A stretch of 64,000 bases of DNA from Nocardia rhamnosiphila NBRC 108938 (GCF_000720425.1 NZ_JOAJ01000003.1:558001-622000), one strand, 5' to 3'. Positions 11,338 through 22,554 are shown, counted from the first letter of the stretch. The notes: generated by a model not told the origin, from the letters alone. A program made the numbers and translations.

Positions 11338-11536
11338 CGACGCAACCCCATGCGTCGAGTCTTACGAGACACCTCAAAGGGTTGAGGCCCGTCTCGCCCC
11401 TTGGCCGAAGGTGCTCAATGGTCGCCCTCTATGGACGGCCCACCGCACATCGCATGCGGCGAAGCCGCGAGTCTCGAGGCCGAAACGGCGAGACCAAGGG
11501 GGCCTCAACCCCGCGGCGCCGAAGGCGCCGCAAAAT
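11338..11536. repeat. Long hairpin repeat, copy A
   Basis: A sequence found again at 34842-34999. The first 61 bp (11338-11398) match copy B at 54 positions with no gaps, and the right arm from 11475 matches with about one mismatch in 38. GGGTTGAGGCCC-GTCTCGCC (11379-11398) pairs with GGCGAGAC (11487-11494) and GGGCCTCAACCC (11500-11511), leaving a 5-nt bulge CAAGG. The middle (11399-11474) is unlike copy B. A second CGACGCAACCC lies just outside, at about 11306. It ends with a GC hairpin and an A-rich run beside the ffh stop. Confidence 0.85.
11513..11531 (-). terminator. UUCG-loop terminator hairpin for ffh
   Basis: GCGGCGCC and GGCGCCGC form an 8-bp stem. Read as ffh RNA the loop is C(UUCG)G, an exceptionally stable tetraloop, 15 nt past the ffh stop. 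It is also the terminal stem of hairpin repeat copy A, so the repeat may supply the terminator. Confidence 0.6.
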
Positions 11537-11545
11537 AAACCCAGC

Positions 11546-13108
11546 TCACTTGTCCGGGAACTTGAACTTGGAGATATCGAAGTTCTCCAGCCCGGGGGGC
11601 AGCTGGTCGAGGCCGGGCGGCATATTGGACAGATCCGGCATACCGCCGCCGCCGGGCAGGCCCGGCATACCGGGGAAACCGCCACGCATCTTCGGCTGGG
11701 TGGGTCCACGCCCGCCCTTCTTCCCCTTCTTGCCCTTCTGCTTCTTGTTACGACGGTTGGCGCCGGGCATCCCCATCTGCCGGCCCATCATCGTCATCAT
11801 TTTGCGGGCTTCGAAGAACCGGTCGACCAGCTGGTTGACATCGGAGACCTGGACTCCCGACCCGTTGGCGATGCGCAGCCGGCGGGAGGCGTTGATGATC
11901 TTCGGGTTCTCCCGCTCGGCGGGGGTCATTCCGCGGATGATCGCCTGGACCCGGTCGAGCTGTTTATCGTCGACCTGGGCCAGTACATCCTTCATCTGAC
12001 CGGCGCCCGGCAGCATCCCGAGCAGATTGCCGATGGGCCCCATCTTGCGGATGGCGAGCATCTGGTCGAGGAAGTCCTCGAGGGTGAGCTCGCCGCTGCC
12101 GATCTTGCGTGCCGCCTCTTCGGCCTGCTGCGCGTCGTAGACCTGTTCGGCCTGTTCGATGAGGGTGAGCACATCGCCCATACCGAGGATGCGGCTGGCC
12201 ATCCGGTCGGGATGGAAGACGTCGAAATCCTCGAGTTTCTCGCCGGTGGAGGCGAACATGATCGGCGCGCCGGTGACATTGCGCACGCTCAGCGCCGCGC
12301 CACCGCGGGCGTCGCCGTCGAGTTTGGTGAGGACCACACCGGTGAAGCCGACACCGTCACGGAATGCCTCGGCGGTGGAGACCGCGTCCTGGCCGATCAT
12401 GGCGTCGAGGACGAACAGGGTCTCGTCGGGTTTCACCGCGTCGCGGATACCGGCGGCCTGCGCCATGAGTTCGGCATCGATACCGAGCCGGCCGGCGGTG
12501 TCGACGATCACGACGTCGTATTGTTTGGCGCGCGCCTCGGCGATACCGGATTCGGCCACCGCGACCGGATCGGCCGCGGTGATCCCGAGGGCGTTCTCGC
12601 CACCACCGATCGAGGTGCCGGGATGCGGCGCGAACACCGGCACACCGGCGCGTTCGCCGACCACCTGCAACTGGGTCACCGCGCCCGGGCGCTGCAGATC
12701 GCAGGCCACCAGCAGGGGCTGATGTCCCTGGTCGCGCAGCCATTTGGCGAGCTTGCCGGCGAGCGTGGTCTTACCGGCACCTTGCAGGCCGGCCAGCATG
12801 ATCACCGTCGGCGGGGTCTTGGCCAGCGTCAGGCGCCGGGTCTCACCACCGAGGATGCCGACGAGTTCCTCGTTGACGATCTTGACGACCTGCTGGGCCG
12901 GGTTCAGCGCGGCCGAGACCTCCGCGCCCTTGGCCCGCTCCTTGATCCGGGTGACGAAACCGCGGACCACGGGCAGCGCGACGTCGGCCTCCAGCAGCGC
13001 CAGGCGGATCTCCCGGCAGGTGGCGTCGATATCGGCCGGCGACAGACGTCCCTTACCGCGAAGATCCTTCAGGGCACCGGTCAACCGGTCGGATAGGGAT
13101 TCGAACAC
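11546..13108 (-). CDS. ffh: Signal recognition particle protein Ffh
   Basis: Ffh binds 4.5S RNA and signal sequences and delivers ribosomes to FtsY. The 520-residue protein has the N domain (1-90), the G domain with P-loop LAGLQGAGKTTLAGKLA, DTAGRLGIDAELM and TKLDGDARGGAAL, and the Met-rich M domain (FFEARKMMTMMGRQMGMPG). A Lys-rich stretch and a Gly/Pro/Met-rich end follow. The start is GTG with AGGAG 8 nt upstream. It stands alone; its partner ftsY lies 8 kb downstream on the same strand. Confidence 0.98.
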   Translation of the reverse strand: MFESLSDRLTGALKDLRGKGRLSPADIDATCREIRLALLEADVALPVVRGFVTRIKERAKGAEVSAALNPAQQVVKIVNEELVGILGGETRRLTLAKTPPTVIMLAGLQGAGKTTLAGKLAKWLRDQGHQPLLVACDLQRPGAVTQLQVVGERAGVPVFAPHPGTSIGGGENALGITAADPVAVAESGIAEARAKQYDVVIVDTAGRLGIDAELMAQAAGIRDAVKPDETLFVLDAMIGQDAVSTAEAFRDGVGFTGVVLTKLDGDARGGAALSVRNVTGAPIMFASTGEKLEDFDVFHPDRMASRILGMGDVLTLIEQAEQVYDAQQAEEAARKIGSGELTLEDFLDQMLAIRKMGPIGNLLGMLPGAGQMKDVLAQVDDKQLDRVQAIIRGMTPAERENPKIINASRRLRIANGSGVQVSDVNQLVDRFFEARKMMTMMGRQMGMPGANRRNKKQKGKKGKKGGRGPTQPKMRGGFPGMPGLPGGGGMPDLSNMPPGLDQLPPGLENFDISKFKFPDK

Positions 13109-13291
13109 CTGGCGCGCTCCTGATCTCGAGTGACGTCACTGAGTCCCAGGGTAATGGGCGTCCCAGAGTAGCGGGCGGCCCGGCGGGGCCGGGGCCCGCA
13201 CCGGTCTGCTCGCGCACATCACCGGAGATCGTCACCGGGCGGAGCGCAGAACCGGGGTCGCGAGGCCCCCGGCCCGGTGGATGAACACCGC

Positions 13292-13633
13292 TCAGGAGGG
13301 CCCCGACCCGGCGGCGCCGGAGGCATCGCCGATGTACTCGGTGGAGAACCCGCGGCGGTAGTCGTGCTGTTCGACAGCGACCAGGTAGGCCGCCTCCCGC
13401 CCGGTGAGGCCGAGTTCGCGGGACAGGCTGTCCAGCCGCGACCAGTCGTCGTCGGGCGGTAGCCCGTTGGTCGCTACAGCGGCGGCCACATTCATCGCGG
13501 CCATCGCCTGGGGTTCGGTGAGTGTGCGCCCCGGCAACCAGGACACCACCCAGTAGGCGTCACCTACACATCGGGCGATGTGCGGTGTCATATCGCTGGT
13601 CATGATCGACGAGGTCACCACTTGGATTGCCAC
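13292..13633 (-). CDS. Small conserved actinobacterial protein, unknown function
   Basis: I do not recognise a named family. The 113-residue product runs from a GTG at 13633, with GGGGAG about 8 nt upstream. Features: CVGDAYWVVSWLPGRTLTEP near the start, a helix with AMAAMNVAAAVATNGLPPDD, then LSRELGLTGREAAYLVAVEQ. No signal peptide or membrane segment is present. It has its own transcription context between ffh and glnD. The upstream 35 residues of the open frame look non-coding. Confidence 0.7.
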   Translation of the reverse strand: MAIQVVTSSIMTSDMTPHIARCVGDAYWVVSWLPGRTLTEPQAMAAMNVAAAVATNGLPPDDDWSRLDSLSRELGLTGREAAYLVAVEQHDYRRGFSTEYIGDASGAAGSGPS

Positions 13634-13759
13634 CGACCTGCTCCCCTCATGAGCGCGACAGCTGACCACCCGAATGTTAGGGGCCCGATCACCCACCATC
13701 GCCGACTCGCTGGCAAACGGTGAGCAATCGACGCGCAACGGTGACCTTCGGCTCGAACG

Positions 13760-16234
13760 CTAGTTCTGCTCGGGCTCCGGGGGTTTGCGCGGAGCCGGTC
13801 GCGGAACCACCGCCAAGATCGCCGATTCGAGCTCCGCGCGCCGGTCGGGGCCGGATCGTTGCCCCAGGTCCACGCAGAACACGTCCACCACGAACGAACC
13901 CATCGTCACGACCTTCGCCCAGCGCACATCGGCGCCCGCGCCCGCCAGTACCGCGGCCAACCGGCAGAGCAACCCGATTCGGTCCTCGGCCCGCAACTGC
14001 AGGATCAACTGCCCGGGTATCGCGGTCTCCGCCCACAGCAACAGGGGCTCGGCCTGGGCCCGGCGCACGGCGCCGAGGTTCTCTCGTTCCCGCGCGTCCA
14101 GCGCCGCCCGTACATCCAACTCCCCGGCCGCGGCCCGTTTGATCTCCTGCCGCAGCAGGCCCGCGTCCGGCGGACCGCCGAAAGTCGGTGTCACCACGAA
14201 GGTGTTGATCGCCGAATCCCCTGCTCCGCCGACCGACGCCGAGAGCACCCGCAGCGAATGCAGGGCCAGTACGCCCGCGGTATTCGAGAGCAGTCCGGGG
14301 GTGTCCGGGGCGATCACGGTGGCGATATGAGTGTATTTCCCCTCGCCCGGCGTCAATTCGACGTGCACACCGCCGGCGGCGGCGCGGACCAGCAATTCCT
14401 CGGGGATGGGTTCGGGTTCGGGCAGCGTCTCCCCCGCCATCACGGTGCGGCAGCGCCGGACCAGTTCGCCGATCAGGGTGGCCTTCCACTCGCCCCATAC
14501 GCCCGGGCCGGTGGCCAGCGAATCGGCCTCGGCCAGCGCGTGCAGGAGTTCGAGCCGCCGCGGATCGTTGTCCAGCGCGTCGACCACGTACCGCACGGTG
14601 TCCGGGTCATCGATATCCCGATGCGTGGCGACATCGGGCAGCAGCAGATGGTGGCGGACCATGGCGCTGAGGATCTCCACATCCGAGGGCCATAGACCCA
14701 GCCGGCGACCGATATGGGTCGCCAGGTCGGCACCCACCGCACAGTGGTCCTCGACGCGGCCCTTGCCGATATCGTGCAGCAGCGCACCGAGTGCCAGCAG
14801 ATCGGGCCGGGCCACCCGGGTACTCAGCGCGCTCGCGTAGGCCACCGTCTCCACCGAGTGCCGGTCCACCGTCCACACGTGCAGCGCGTCACGCGGCGGC
14901 AGATCCCGGACCGCACCCCATTCCGGCAGCAGTCTCCCCCACAGACCGGTCCGGTCCAATGCCTCCACCGCGTCGATCACGCCCCGGCCCGCGCCCAGCA
15001 GCACCAGCAGATCGTTCAACGCGTCCTTGGGCCACGGCTCGCGCAGTTCGGGAGCGTCCTCGGAGAGGCGGTTCAGGGTGGTCGCCGACATGGGCAGACC
15101 GGTCTGCGCGGACGCGGCGGCCACTCGTAGTACCAGCCCCGGGTCCCGCTGGGGCCGGGCGTCCCTGGCCAGCACCACTTCTCCGGCGTGTTCGACCACG
15201 CCCTCGTCCAGTGGCCGCCGCACCGGCATCCGGCGCAACCGGGCCAGGCCGCGGCGCGGCAGCGCGTTACCCGCGGTGCGCAGGCCCACATCGACCGAAT
15301 ATCCGACGGTGCGGGCCGCATCGCTGAGTGTGCGGGCCAGATCGAATCGGTCTCCGATACGCAGCGCGGCCCCGATCTCGTCGGCGTCCTGGGCGCGCAA
15401 CTGGTCGCGGGCCCGGCCCGCGACCCGGTGCAGTTCGGTGCGCACATCCAGGAGCCGCCGATGGGCCTGGGCCAGACCACCACCGGGCGCGTCCGGCCCC
15501 AACCCGGGCATGGCGTCGGTGAGCTGGGCGATCGCGAGCGCGTCCAGCAGCTGGATATCACGCAATCCGCCGCGCCCGTTCTTCAGATCCGGCTCGCTGC
15601 GGTGGGCGACCTGACCACTGCGTTCCCAGCGCGTACGGACCCCGGCGACCAGTTCGTCGAAACGACCCCGTATTCCGCTGCGCCAGTCCTTGCGGATCCC
15701 CGCGACGACCCGGTCGCTGAGATCGGAGTTGCCCACGATGTGGCGGGCGTCGAGCATGCCGAGCGCGGCCACCAGATCGTCGGAGGCCACCTTCAGGGCA
15801 TGCGGGACCGTGCGCACACTGTGGTCGAGTTTGATATGCGCGTCCCACAGCGGATACCAGAGCCGGTCGGCGATCTCGGCGACCCGTTTCGGGTCCATAT
15901 CCTCGTGTAACAGCACCAGATCCAGATCGGAGTACGGCAGCATCTCCCGGCGGCCGAGTCCGCCCACGGCCATGATCGCCAGTCCGCTGTCCGGCGCTAT
16001 CCCCACTTCGGCACCCTTGCTGGTGAGCCACAGCTCGTACAGATCGACCAGGGCCGCGCGCAGCGATTCGGCGTCCAGCCGCGGATGTCGCGGCGCGCCG
16101 CCGCCCAGCAGCTGATCCCGGGCCCGTACCAGGTCCGCGGCACCGTGCGACAGTGCGGCCGCTTTTCCGGGCCACCCACCGCCGGTTCGCCCGGGCTCCC
16201 GACCCTGCCGGTTGTCTCCCAACGAAACCACCAC
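13760..16234 (-). CDS. glnD: [Protein-PII] uridylyltransferase / uridylyl-removing enzyme
   Basis: GlnD senses glutamine and modifies the PII protein GlnB encoded just upstream. In actinobacteria the modification is adenylylation rather than uridylylation in the cases studied. The 824-residue protein has a nucleotidyltransferase domain ([20 protein letters not shown]), a helical region, an HD hydrolase domain ([16 protein letters not shown]) and two C-terminal ACT domains ([40 protein letters not shown]). Third gene of amtB-glnB-glnD. The start is a GTG with a weak ribosome binding site, so a nearby alternative is possible. Confidence 0.95.
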   Translation of the reverse strand: MVVSLGDNRQGREPGRTGGGWPGKAAALSHGAADLVRARDQLLGGGAPRHPRLDAESLRAALVDLYELWLTSKGAEVGIAPDSGLAIMAVGGLGRREMLPYSDLDLVLLHEDMDPKRVAEIADRLWYPLWDAHIKLDHSVRTVPHALKVASDDLVAALGMLDARHIVGNSDLSDRVVAGIRKDWRSGIRGRFDELVAGVRTRWERSGQVAHRSEPDLKNGRGGLRDIQLLDALAIAQLTDAMPGLGPDAPGGGLAQAHRRLLDVRTELHRVAGRARDQLRAQDADEIGAALRIGDRFDLARTLSDAARTVGYSVDVGLRTAGNALPRRGLARLRRMPVRRPLDEGVVEHAGEVVLARDARPQRDPGLVLRVAAASAQTGLPMSATTLNRLSEDAPELREPWPKDALNDLLVLLGAGRGVIDAVEALDRTGLWGRLLPEWGAVRDLPPRDALHVWTVDRHSVETVAYASALSTRVARPDLLALGALLHDIGKGRVEDHCAVGADLATHIGRRLGLWPSDVEILSAMVRHHLLLPDVATHRDIDDPDTVRYVVDALDNDPRRLELLHALAEADSLATGPGVWGEWKATLIGELVRRCRTVMAGETLPEPEPIPEELLVRAAAGGVHVELTPGEGKYTHIATVIAPDTPGLLSNTAGVLALHSLRVLSASVGGAGDSAINTFVVTPTFGGPPDAGLLRQEIKRAAAGELDVRAALDARERENLGAVRRAQAEPLLLWAETAIPGQLILQLRAEDRIGLLCRLAAVLAGAGADVRWAKVVTMGSFVVDVFCVDLGQRSGPDRRAELESAILAVVPRPAPRKPPEPEQN

Positions 16235-16250
16235 CCGTTCACGCAGGCGA

Positions 16251-16283
16251 CCCCGCCCCGACCGGTAATCGGTAGGAGCGGGG
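16251..16283 (-). terminator. Stem-loop between glnB and glnD
   Basis: CCCCGC (16251-16256) pairs with GCGGGG (16278-16283); inside, ACCG pairs with CGGT around GTAAT. It lies in the 97-bp spacer between glnB and glnD and could reduce read-through or stabilise the amtB-glnB transcript. The internal mismatches make it weaker than the other hairpins listed. Confidence 0.4.
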
Positions 16284-16331
16284 CCGCGTTGTCGTCGTGC
16301 ACCCGCCGGCGCGCTCGATGCGCGCAGCGGT

Positions 16332-17977
<1,646 letters not shown>

Positions 17978-18038
17978 CAGTTTCCTCCCTCATCCTCTGG
18001 CCCCGCCGCTCACGCGACATCGGGCCCGCTTATGAAGG

Positions 18039-18073
18039 GTCCTCATTCGGTGTTTCATCCGTGACGCCCAGGT
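18039..18073 (-). promoter_or_regulatory. GlnR-type operator upstream of amtB
   Basis: On the minus strand four AC dinucleotides lie exactly 11 bp apart (AC-N9-AC-N9-AC-N9-AC): AACAC, N6, GTCAC, N6, AACAC, N6, AGGAC. This fits the actinomycete GlnR box (gTnAC-N6-GaAAC repeated). On the plus strand the GT pairs are at 18039, 18050, 18061 and 18072. The spacing match is exact; the inner bases are moderate. Confidence 0.7.
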
Positions 18074-18198
18074 GTTTCACCTAGGTGAATGGATCACGCC
18101 CCAATGTTTCGGGTGTGTTGCGCACACTGTGCGGAGGTTTCCGGACCGCTGTGCGACCCGCCGGAAGCACCCATATCGACACGGAATCCCGGTGGTTA

Positions 18199-19662
18199 TC
18201 ACGGTGCGGTGAGGGCGCGGGCGAGGCGCGCCGCCTCATGCGCGAGACCTGTGGGGTCTGTCGCGATGAATGTCGTGGTGCTCGCGATATTGCCCTGCGC
18301 GAACCAGGTGCGGTCGGGACGGCCCGCGACGAGAAGCCTCCCGCTGCCGGGCTGGGTGGTCAGACCGCCGAACGGATGCCGTTCGGCGGAGGCGGAGGTC
18401 AACAGCGAATGCACCAACCCCTCGGCGGCCTGCGGCACGGTATAGGCCGGTGGGTTGACCGCGTTGATCACCACGTCGGCGGTCCATTCGGTGTCGTCGG
18501 TCACCATGAACCCGCTGCGAGACCGGGGGTGGATCTTCTGCAACCCTGGTCGCAGCCGTACCTGACCGGAATCGAGCAGGTTCAGCAGGATATTCGCATT
18601 GCGCGGCACCATGGGCGAACTCAGGCAGTTGATGGTGCGGAAGTACGCGCCGCGCAGCATTGTCTTGTCCTGCTCGCCGAACAGCGGCCACACCGCCGGC
18701 ACAACGGTCCGGACGGCCCGGCCGAGCAGTCGCCGGCCTTGATGCGGGTCCGCCACCGAGGACAGCTGGCGCCGCAACCGCTGCACCGGAGGCTCGGTGT
18801 CATTGCCGACGACCTCATCGGTCAGCGTCCCGAAATCCTGCCCGAGCTCGGCGAGCTCCTTCTTCATCAGTTCGATCAGCATGGTGAGTGTCACCTGATC
18901 TCGGCCCTCGCGCACTTCTCGCAATACGTATTCGGGGGTCAGAAACCGCGGCTCGTACCGGATGGGACGTTGCTGGACGGCGGGCAGTACGCCGCTGCGG
19001 GACATGAGGGTGATCGGACCGGCGTGTCCGGTGGAGGCCAGGCCGACGACGATATCGACAGCGGTCAGTCCACTGCCGATGACGGCGACGTGCCGGTCCG
19101 CGGGAACCTCGGCCAACCTGCGGGACAACGGGTAAGGCTCATGGATGTACCCCGGCACTGCGGCCAGCCCATAACTGTCGTGTGGCTGTCCGCCGCCGAC
19201 GGACAGCACCGCGCGGTCCACTCGGAATGCGCTGCCGGCGGCGGTGTGCAGAATGGCATCGCTATCTCGCGAGAACCCGGTGACGCCGGAATTCACGACA
19301 CTCACCCGCCATCCGTTCCGGCGCAGGCCGGCGATGGCGATATGCGCGGTCTGTTCCAGGTATTGCCCGTACACCGCGCGCGGCACCACCGGCAGGCCGA
19401 GTCCATCGTCGAGGTAGCGGACGAGTTCGGGGCGTTCCTGCAACCAACGCCGGTAATGATCCAGATCTCCGCCGCGCGCGGTCATGGCCATCGGTGGTGC
19501 GTTTACTCGTACGGAGTCCTGGTCGCATTGGTATGCCCGGCCGCGCCAGACCGCGGAGGAGCTCTCGAACACCGTGATCTCACCCGGCTTCGCGTCCGAG
19601 GCGGCGAGCGCGTCGAGTAGGGCCACCGTGGCCATTCCCGCGCCGACGATTCCGATATGCAT
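18199..19662 (-). CDS. FAD/NAD(P)-binding oxidoreductase
   Basis: A 487-residue two-dinucleotide-fold flavoprotein. The N-terminal Rossmann motif is GIVGAGMATVALLDAL (FAD), with VNAPPMAMTARGGDLDHYRRW next, and a second motif HVAVIGSGLTAVDIVVGLA lies near residue 190 (NAD(P)H or FAD). The pattern is that of the FAD-NAD(P)-binding (NAD_binding_9-like) family. The substrate is not evident. ATG at 19662 has AAGGGA 7 nt upstream; the longer open frame upstream is rejected because it crosses the divergent promoter. The LuxR-type gene is divergent across 139 bp and likely controls it. The pair is absent from the mycobacterial order I remember and looks like an accessory insertion. Confidence 0.85.
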   Translation of the reverse strand: MHIGIVGAGMATVALLDALAASDAKPGEITVFESSSAVWRGRAYQCDQDSVRVNAPPMAMTARGGDLDHYRRWLQERPELVRYLDDGLGLPVVPRAVYGQYLEQTAHIAIAGLRRNGWRVSVVNSGVTGFSRDSDAILHTAAGSAFRVDRAVLSVGGGQPHDSYGLAAVPGYIHEPYPLSRRLAEVPADRHVAVIGSGLTAVDIVVGLASTGHAGPITLMSRSGVLPAVQQRPIRYEPRFLTPEYVLREVREGRDQVTLTMLIELMKKELAELGQDFGTLTDEVVGNDTEPPVQRLRRQLSSVADPHQGRRLLGRAVRTVVPAVWPLFGEQDKTMLRGAYFRTINCLSSPMVPRNANILLNLLDSGQVRLRPGLQKIHPRSRSGFMVTDDTEWTADVVINAVNPPAYTVPQAAEGLVHSLLTSASAERHPFGGLTTQPGSGRLLVAGRPDRTWFAQGNIASTTTFIATDPTGLAHEAARLARALTAP

Positions 19663-19743
19663 GGCTGATCCCTTTTCCTGGTTCTCGACGGACGTGCGTC
19701 GACCAGCCTTCTCGGCCGCCGGGCGAGATCCCATCCCTCGATC

Positions 19744-19763
19744 AGGGGGTTCCGGCACCCCCT
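19744..19763. promoter_or_regulatory. Perfect palindrome in the flavoprotein/LuxR divergent spacer
   Basis: AGGGGGT (19744-19750) and ACCCCCT (19757-19763) are exact inverted repeats around TCCGGC. The centre is about 90 bp from the flavoprotein ATG and 48 bp from the regulator ATG, a position suited to control of both. Binding by the neighbouring LuxR protein is an inference. Confidence 0.6.
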
Positions 19764-19801
19764 CATATGCGGGGTTGCCCGACGTCTCGCGTGCGGGAAC
19801 C

Positions 19802-20917
19802 ATGGCGCGCATGCGCAAGTCGACCGGTGAGCCGCCGGGTGGTCTGCTGGCGGGAATCGCCGCAGCGCCCGACGCGGAGAGTCTGTTCGCCGTGACGTCG
19901 GACCGCCTGCGCCGTGTCGCGCCCTTCGACGCGGCCGTATGGGTTGCCACTGATCCGAGCAACGGCTTGACGGCGGCACCGGTGCGGATCGAGAACCTGC
20001 AGCCGGGGGGATGCGGCATCTACTGGGAATCGGAATTCCTCGTCGACGCTGTCAATCCCTTTCGGCTGTTGACCGAATCCCCGGTGCCGGTCTCCGGGTT
20101 GCGGGAGGCCACCGGCGATCGTCCGTGGTCGAGCCCGCTGTATCGCGATTTCATGCGGCCCCGGGGCTTCGACGACGAATTGCGGGCCGTGTTCCGGGTA
20201 GATGGCAGGCCGTGGGGACAGCTGAGTCTGTTCCGCGAGCGCGGTCACGCGCCGTTCCGGGCCGAGGAGATGGCGGTGGTCGGCTCGTTGTCGAGCCCGA
20301 TGGCCCAGCGGCTACGCTCGTACGCCCGATCCACCGAGCCGCCGCGACGGCCCTCCGATACGCCGGGAATGCTGCTCTTCGACAATGCCGGAAACCTGAC
20401 GTCGATCAATGACGAGGCCCGGAGTTTCCTCGCCGAGATGCCGCCGGGTCCGCGCGCGGCGACGCCGTCCGGTATCGACCTGCCTCTGCCGGTGTGGATC
20501 CGTAGCACCGTCGGCCGTGCCCGCGAGGCAGGTGGAAACGCGCGCATTCGGATGCGGGCGCTCACCGGCGGGTGGCTGATATGCCATGCCTCGTGCCTGC
20601 GCGGTGCCGACGGCACCGCGGGGATGACCGCGATGACGATCGGACCCGCCCCGGTATCGGAGATCGCCACACTGGTTGTCGCCGCCTACGAGCTGACCTC
20701 CCGCGAGCGCGAAGTGACCGAACTGATCGCGCGTGGGCTGTCCACCGCCGAGATCGCGAGCCGACTGTTCCTGTCGCCGCATACGGTCCGCGACCATGTG
20801 AAGGCGATCTTCGACAAGGTCGCCGTAGCGACCAGGGGTGAGTTGGTCGCGAAACTCTACACCGAGCATTACGAACCGCTCGTAGCGCCCGAAAGCACCC
20901 GAGTTCGCTACCCGTAG
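19802..20917 (+). CDS. LuxR-family transcriptional regulator with GAF-like sensor
   Basis: A 371-residue regulator. Residues about 15-170 form the GAF-like region common in actinobacterial LuxR proteins (RVAPFDAAVWVATDPSNGLT, SPLYRDFMRPRGFDDELRAV, GQLSLFRERGHAPFRAEEMA). A middle region begins LLFDNAGNLTSINDEARSFL and resembles a PAS-type fold. The C-terminal helix-turn-helix is ELTSREREVTELIARGLSTA with LFLSPHTVRDHVKAIFDKV. The ATG at 19802 starts just before the sensor; earlier codons in the open frame overlap the flavoprotein gene. Likely regulator of the divergent flavoprotein gene. Confidence 0.87.
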   Translation: MARMRKSTGEPPGGLLAGIAAAPDAESLFAVTSDRLRRVAPFDAAVWVATDPSNGLTAAPVRIENLQPGGCGIYWESEFLVDAVNPFRLLTESPVPVSGLREATGDRPWSSPLYRDFMRPRGFDDELRAVFRVDGRPWGQLSLFRERGHAPFRAEEMAVVGSLSSPMAQRLRSYARSTEPPRRPSDTPGMLLFDNAGNLTSINDEARSFLAEMPPGPRAATPSGIDLPLPVWIRSTVGRAREAGGNARIRMRALTGGWLICHASCLRGADGTAGMTAMTIGPAPVSEIATLVVAAYELTSREREVTELIARGLSTAEIASRLFLSPHTVRDHVKAIFDKVAVATRGELVAKLYTEHYEPLVAPESTRVRYP

Positions 20918-20958
20918 CGGGCAGCGGGTCGAAGACCAGGTATCCCGTACCGACAGAC

Positions 20959-22554
20959 CTAGCCCAGCAGTGCGTCGACGAAGGCGGAGGGTTCGAACGG
21001 CGCCAGATCGTCGGCGCCCTCGCCCAGACCCACCAGTTTGACCGGTACGCCCAGTTCGTGCTGGATCTGGAAGACGATTCCGCCCTTGGCGGTGCCGTCC
21101 AGCTTGGTCAGTACGACACCGCTGATATCCACCACTTCGGCGAAGATACGGGCCTGCGCGAGACCGTTCTGGCCCACGGTGGCGTCGAGTACGAGCAGCA
21201 CCTCGTCCACCGAGGCCTTCTTCTCGACGACGCGTTTGACCTTGCCCAGCTCATCCATGAGCCCGGTCTTGGTGTGCAACCGACCCGCGGTATCGACCAG
21301 GACCACGTCCACACCGGCGTCGATACCGGTGGAGACGGCGTCGAAGGCGACGGCGGCCGGGTCGGCACCCTCGCGGCCGCGCACGGTATCCGCGCCGACC
21401 CGCTCGCCCCAGGTCTGCAACTGATCGGCCGCCGCGGCGCGGAAGGTGTCCGCGGCCCCGAGCAGTACCCGGCGTCCGTCGGCGACCAGCACCCGGGCGA
21501 GTTTGCCGGTGGTGGTCGTCTTCCCGGTGCCGTTCACCCCGACGACGAGCAGGATCGACGGGTGATCGGCGTGCGGCAGCGCGCGCACCGAACGGTCCAG
21601 TTCCGGCCGCAACGATTCGATCAGCACCTCGCGCAGGACCGACCGCGCGTCCTCGGCGGTGCGGACACTGCGGGCGGCCATCTCCTCGCGCAGCCGTTCC
21701 ACGATGACGGTGGTGACCGCGGTACCGATATCGGCCATCACCAGCGTGTCCTCGACCTCTTCCCAGGAGTCCTCATCCAGGTCGCCACCGCCGAGCAGCC
21801 CCAGCAGGCTCTTGCCGACCGCGTTCTGCGACCGGGACAACCGCCCGCGCAGCCGGGTCAGCCGACCCGAGGTCGGTGCGATCTCCTCGACCTCCGGGAC
21901 CAGATGGGCTCCGGCGGCGGTATCGGGTGCCACCACCGCCGGCTCCGCACCCGCTTCGGCGGGTGCGCTCGCCTGCTCGGCGGCCGCCTCGGCCGCGGCA
22001 GTATCCGGAGTCGCGGGGACATGGCCGGTACCCGGTTCCGTTACCGGCCCGGTGGCTGCGGTGTCCGTAGGCCCGGCGGTCCCGGTATCCGCCGGTGCGG
22101 TCGAGGTCGTCTCCGTCGTCTCGGGCGGGACGGTGCCGGTACCGTCGGCGGTCGTCGCGCCGGATTCCGTGCCGGTCGCCGCGGTGTCGATGGTATCGGC
22201 CTCGGGTAGCGGTACATCGGTGATCCCACGGCGCGGAGCATCCCGCGGGACGGCGGCGTCGTCGCCGATATGCGGCTGCCCCTCCACATCGGTCCGCTCA
22301 GTGGGACTCGGAGTCGCCCGTTCCACAGGGCTCGGCCCCGGCGGTACGGGGGCGGCGGTGGCACCCCGGCCGCCCTGGCTGAACGAGAATCCACCCGCCG
22401 CCTGATACCCGCCCGACCGGTCGGTCAGCTCTTCCTTCTCCGCCGGCGCCGTCAGCGAGACCCGGCCACGCTTGTACCGGACGAAACCGGCCACGAGCGC
22501 GACCAGCAGTACGGCGGCGATCACTGCGATCAGAATCCAGGCTTGCGCACTCAC
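20959..22554 (-). CDS. ftsY: SRP receptor FtsY
   Basis: The membrane-bound SRP receptor GTPase. Residues 1-25 form a hydrophobic anchor (SAQAWILIAVIAAVLLVALV) followed by basic KRGR. A low-complexity linker rich in Pro, Thr, Ala and Glu (to about residue 210) precedes the NG domain: VVGVNGTGKTTTTGKLARVL, DTAGRLHTKTGLMDELGK, TKLDGTAKGGIVFQI. About 531 residues. The open frame allows an ATG at 22563, but GGAAGG touches that ATG and lies 9 nt before the GTG at 22554, which is preferred. Convergent with the LuxR gene. Confidence 0.96.
   Translation of the reverse strand: MSAQAWILIAVIAAVLLVALVAGFVRYKRGRVSLTAPAEKEELTDRSGGYQAAGGFSFSQGGRGATAAPVPPGPSPVERATPSPTERTDVEGQPHIGDDAAVPRDAPRRGITDVPLPEADTIDTAATGTESGATTADGTGTVPPETTETTSTAPADTGTAGPTDTAATGPVTEPGTGHVPATPDTAAAEAAAEQASAPAEAGAEPAVVAPDTAAGAHLVPEVEEIAPTSGRLTRLRGRLSRSQNAVGKSLLGLLGGGDLDEDSWEEVEDTLVMADIGTAVTTVIVERLREEMAARSVRTAEDARSVLREVLIESLRPELDRSVRALPHADHPSILLVVGVNGTGKTTTTGKLARVLVADGRRVLLGAADTFRAAAADQLQTWGERVGADTVRGREGADPAAVAFDAVSTGIDAGVDVVLVDTAGRLHTKTGLMDELGKVKRVVEKKASVDEVLLVLDATVGQNGLAQARIFAEVVDISGVVLTKLDGTAKGGIVFQIQHELGVPVKLVGLGEGADDLAPFEPSAFVDALLG

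Noticed and set aside
11157..11372. Ser-Glu repeat protein on the minus strand
   Set aside because: The frame is made by the hexamer array and the hairpin repeat; no ribosome binding site or stable domain.
10088..13096. Plus-strand 1002-codon frame through the hexamer array and across ffh
   Set aside because: It is opposite ffh, consists of GC-shadow codons and an Arg-Thr run from the array, and has no domain or start signal.
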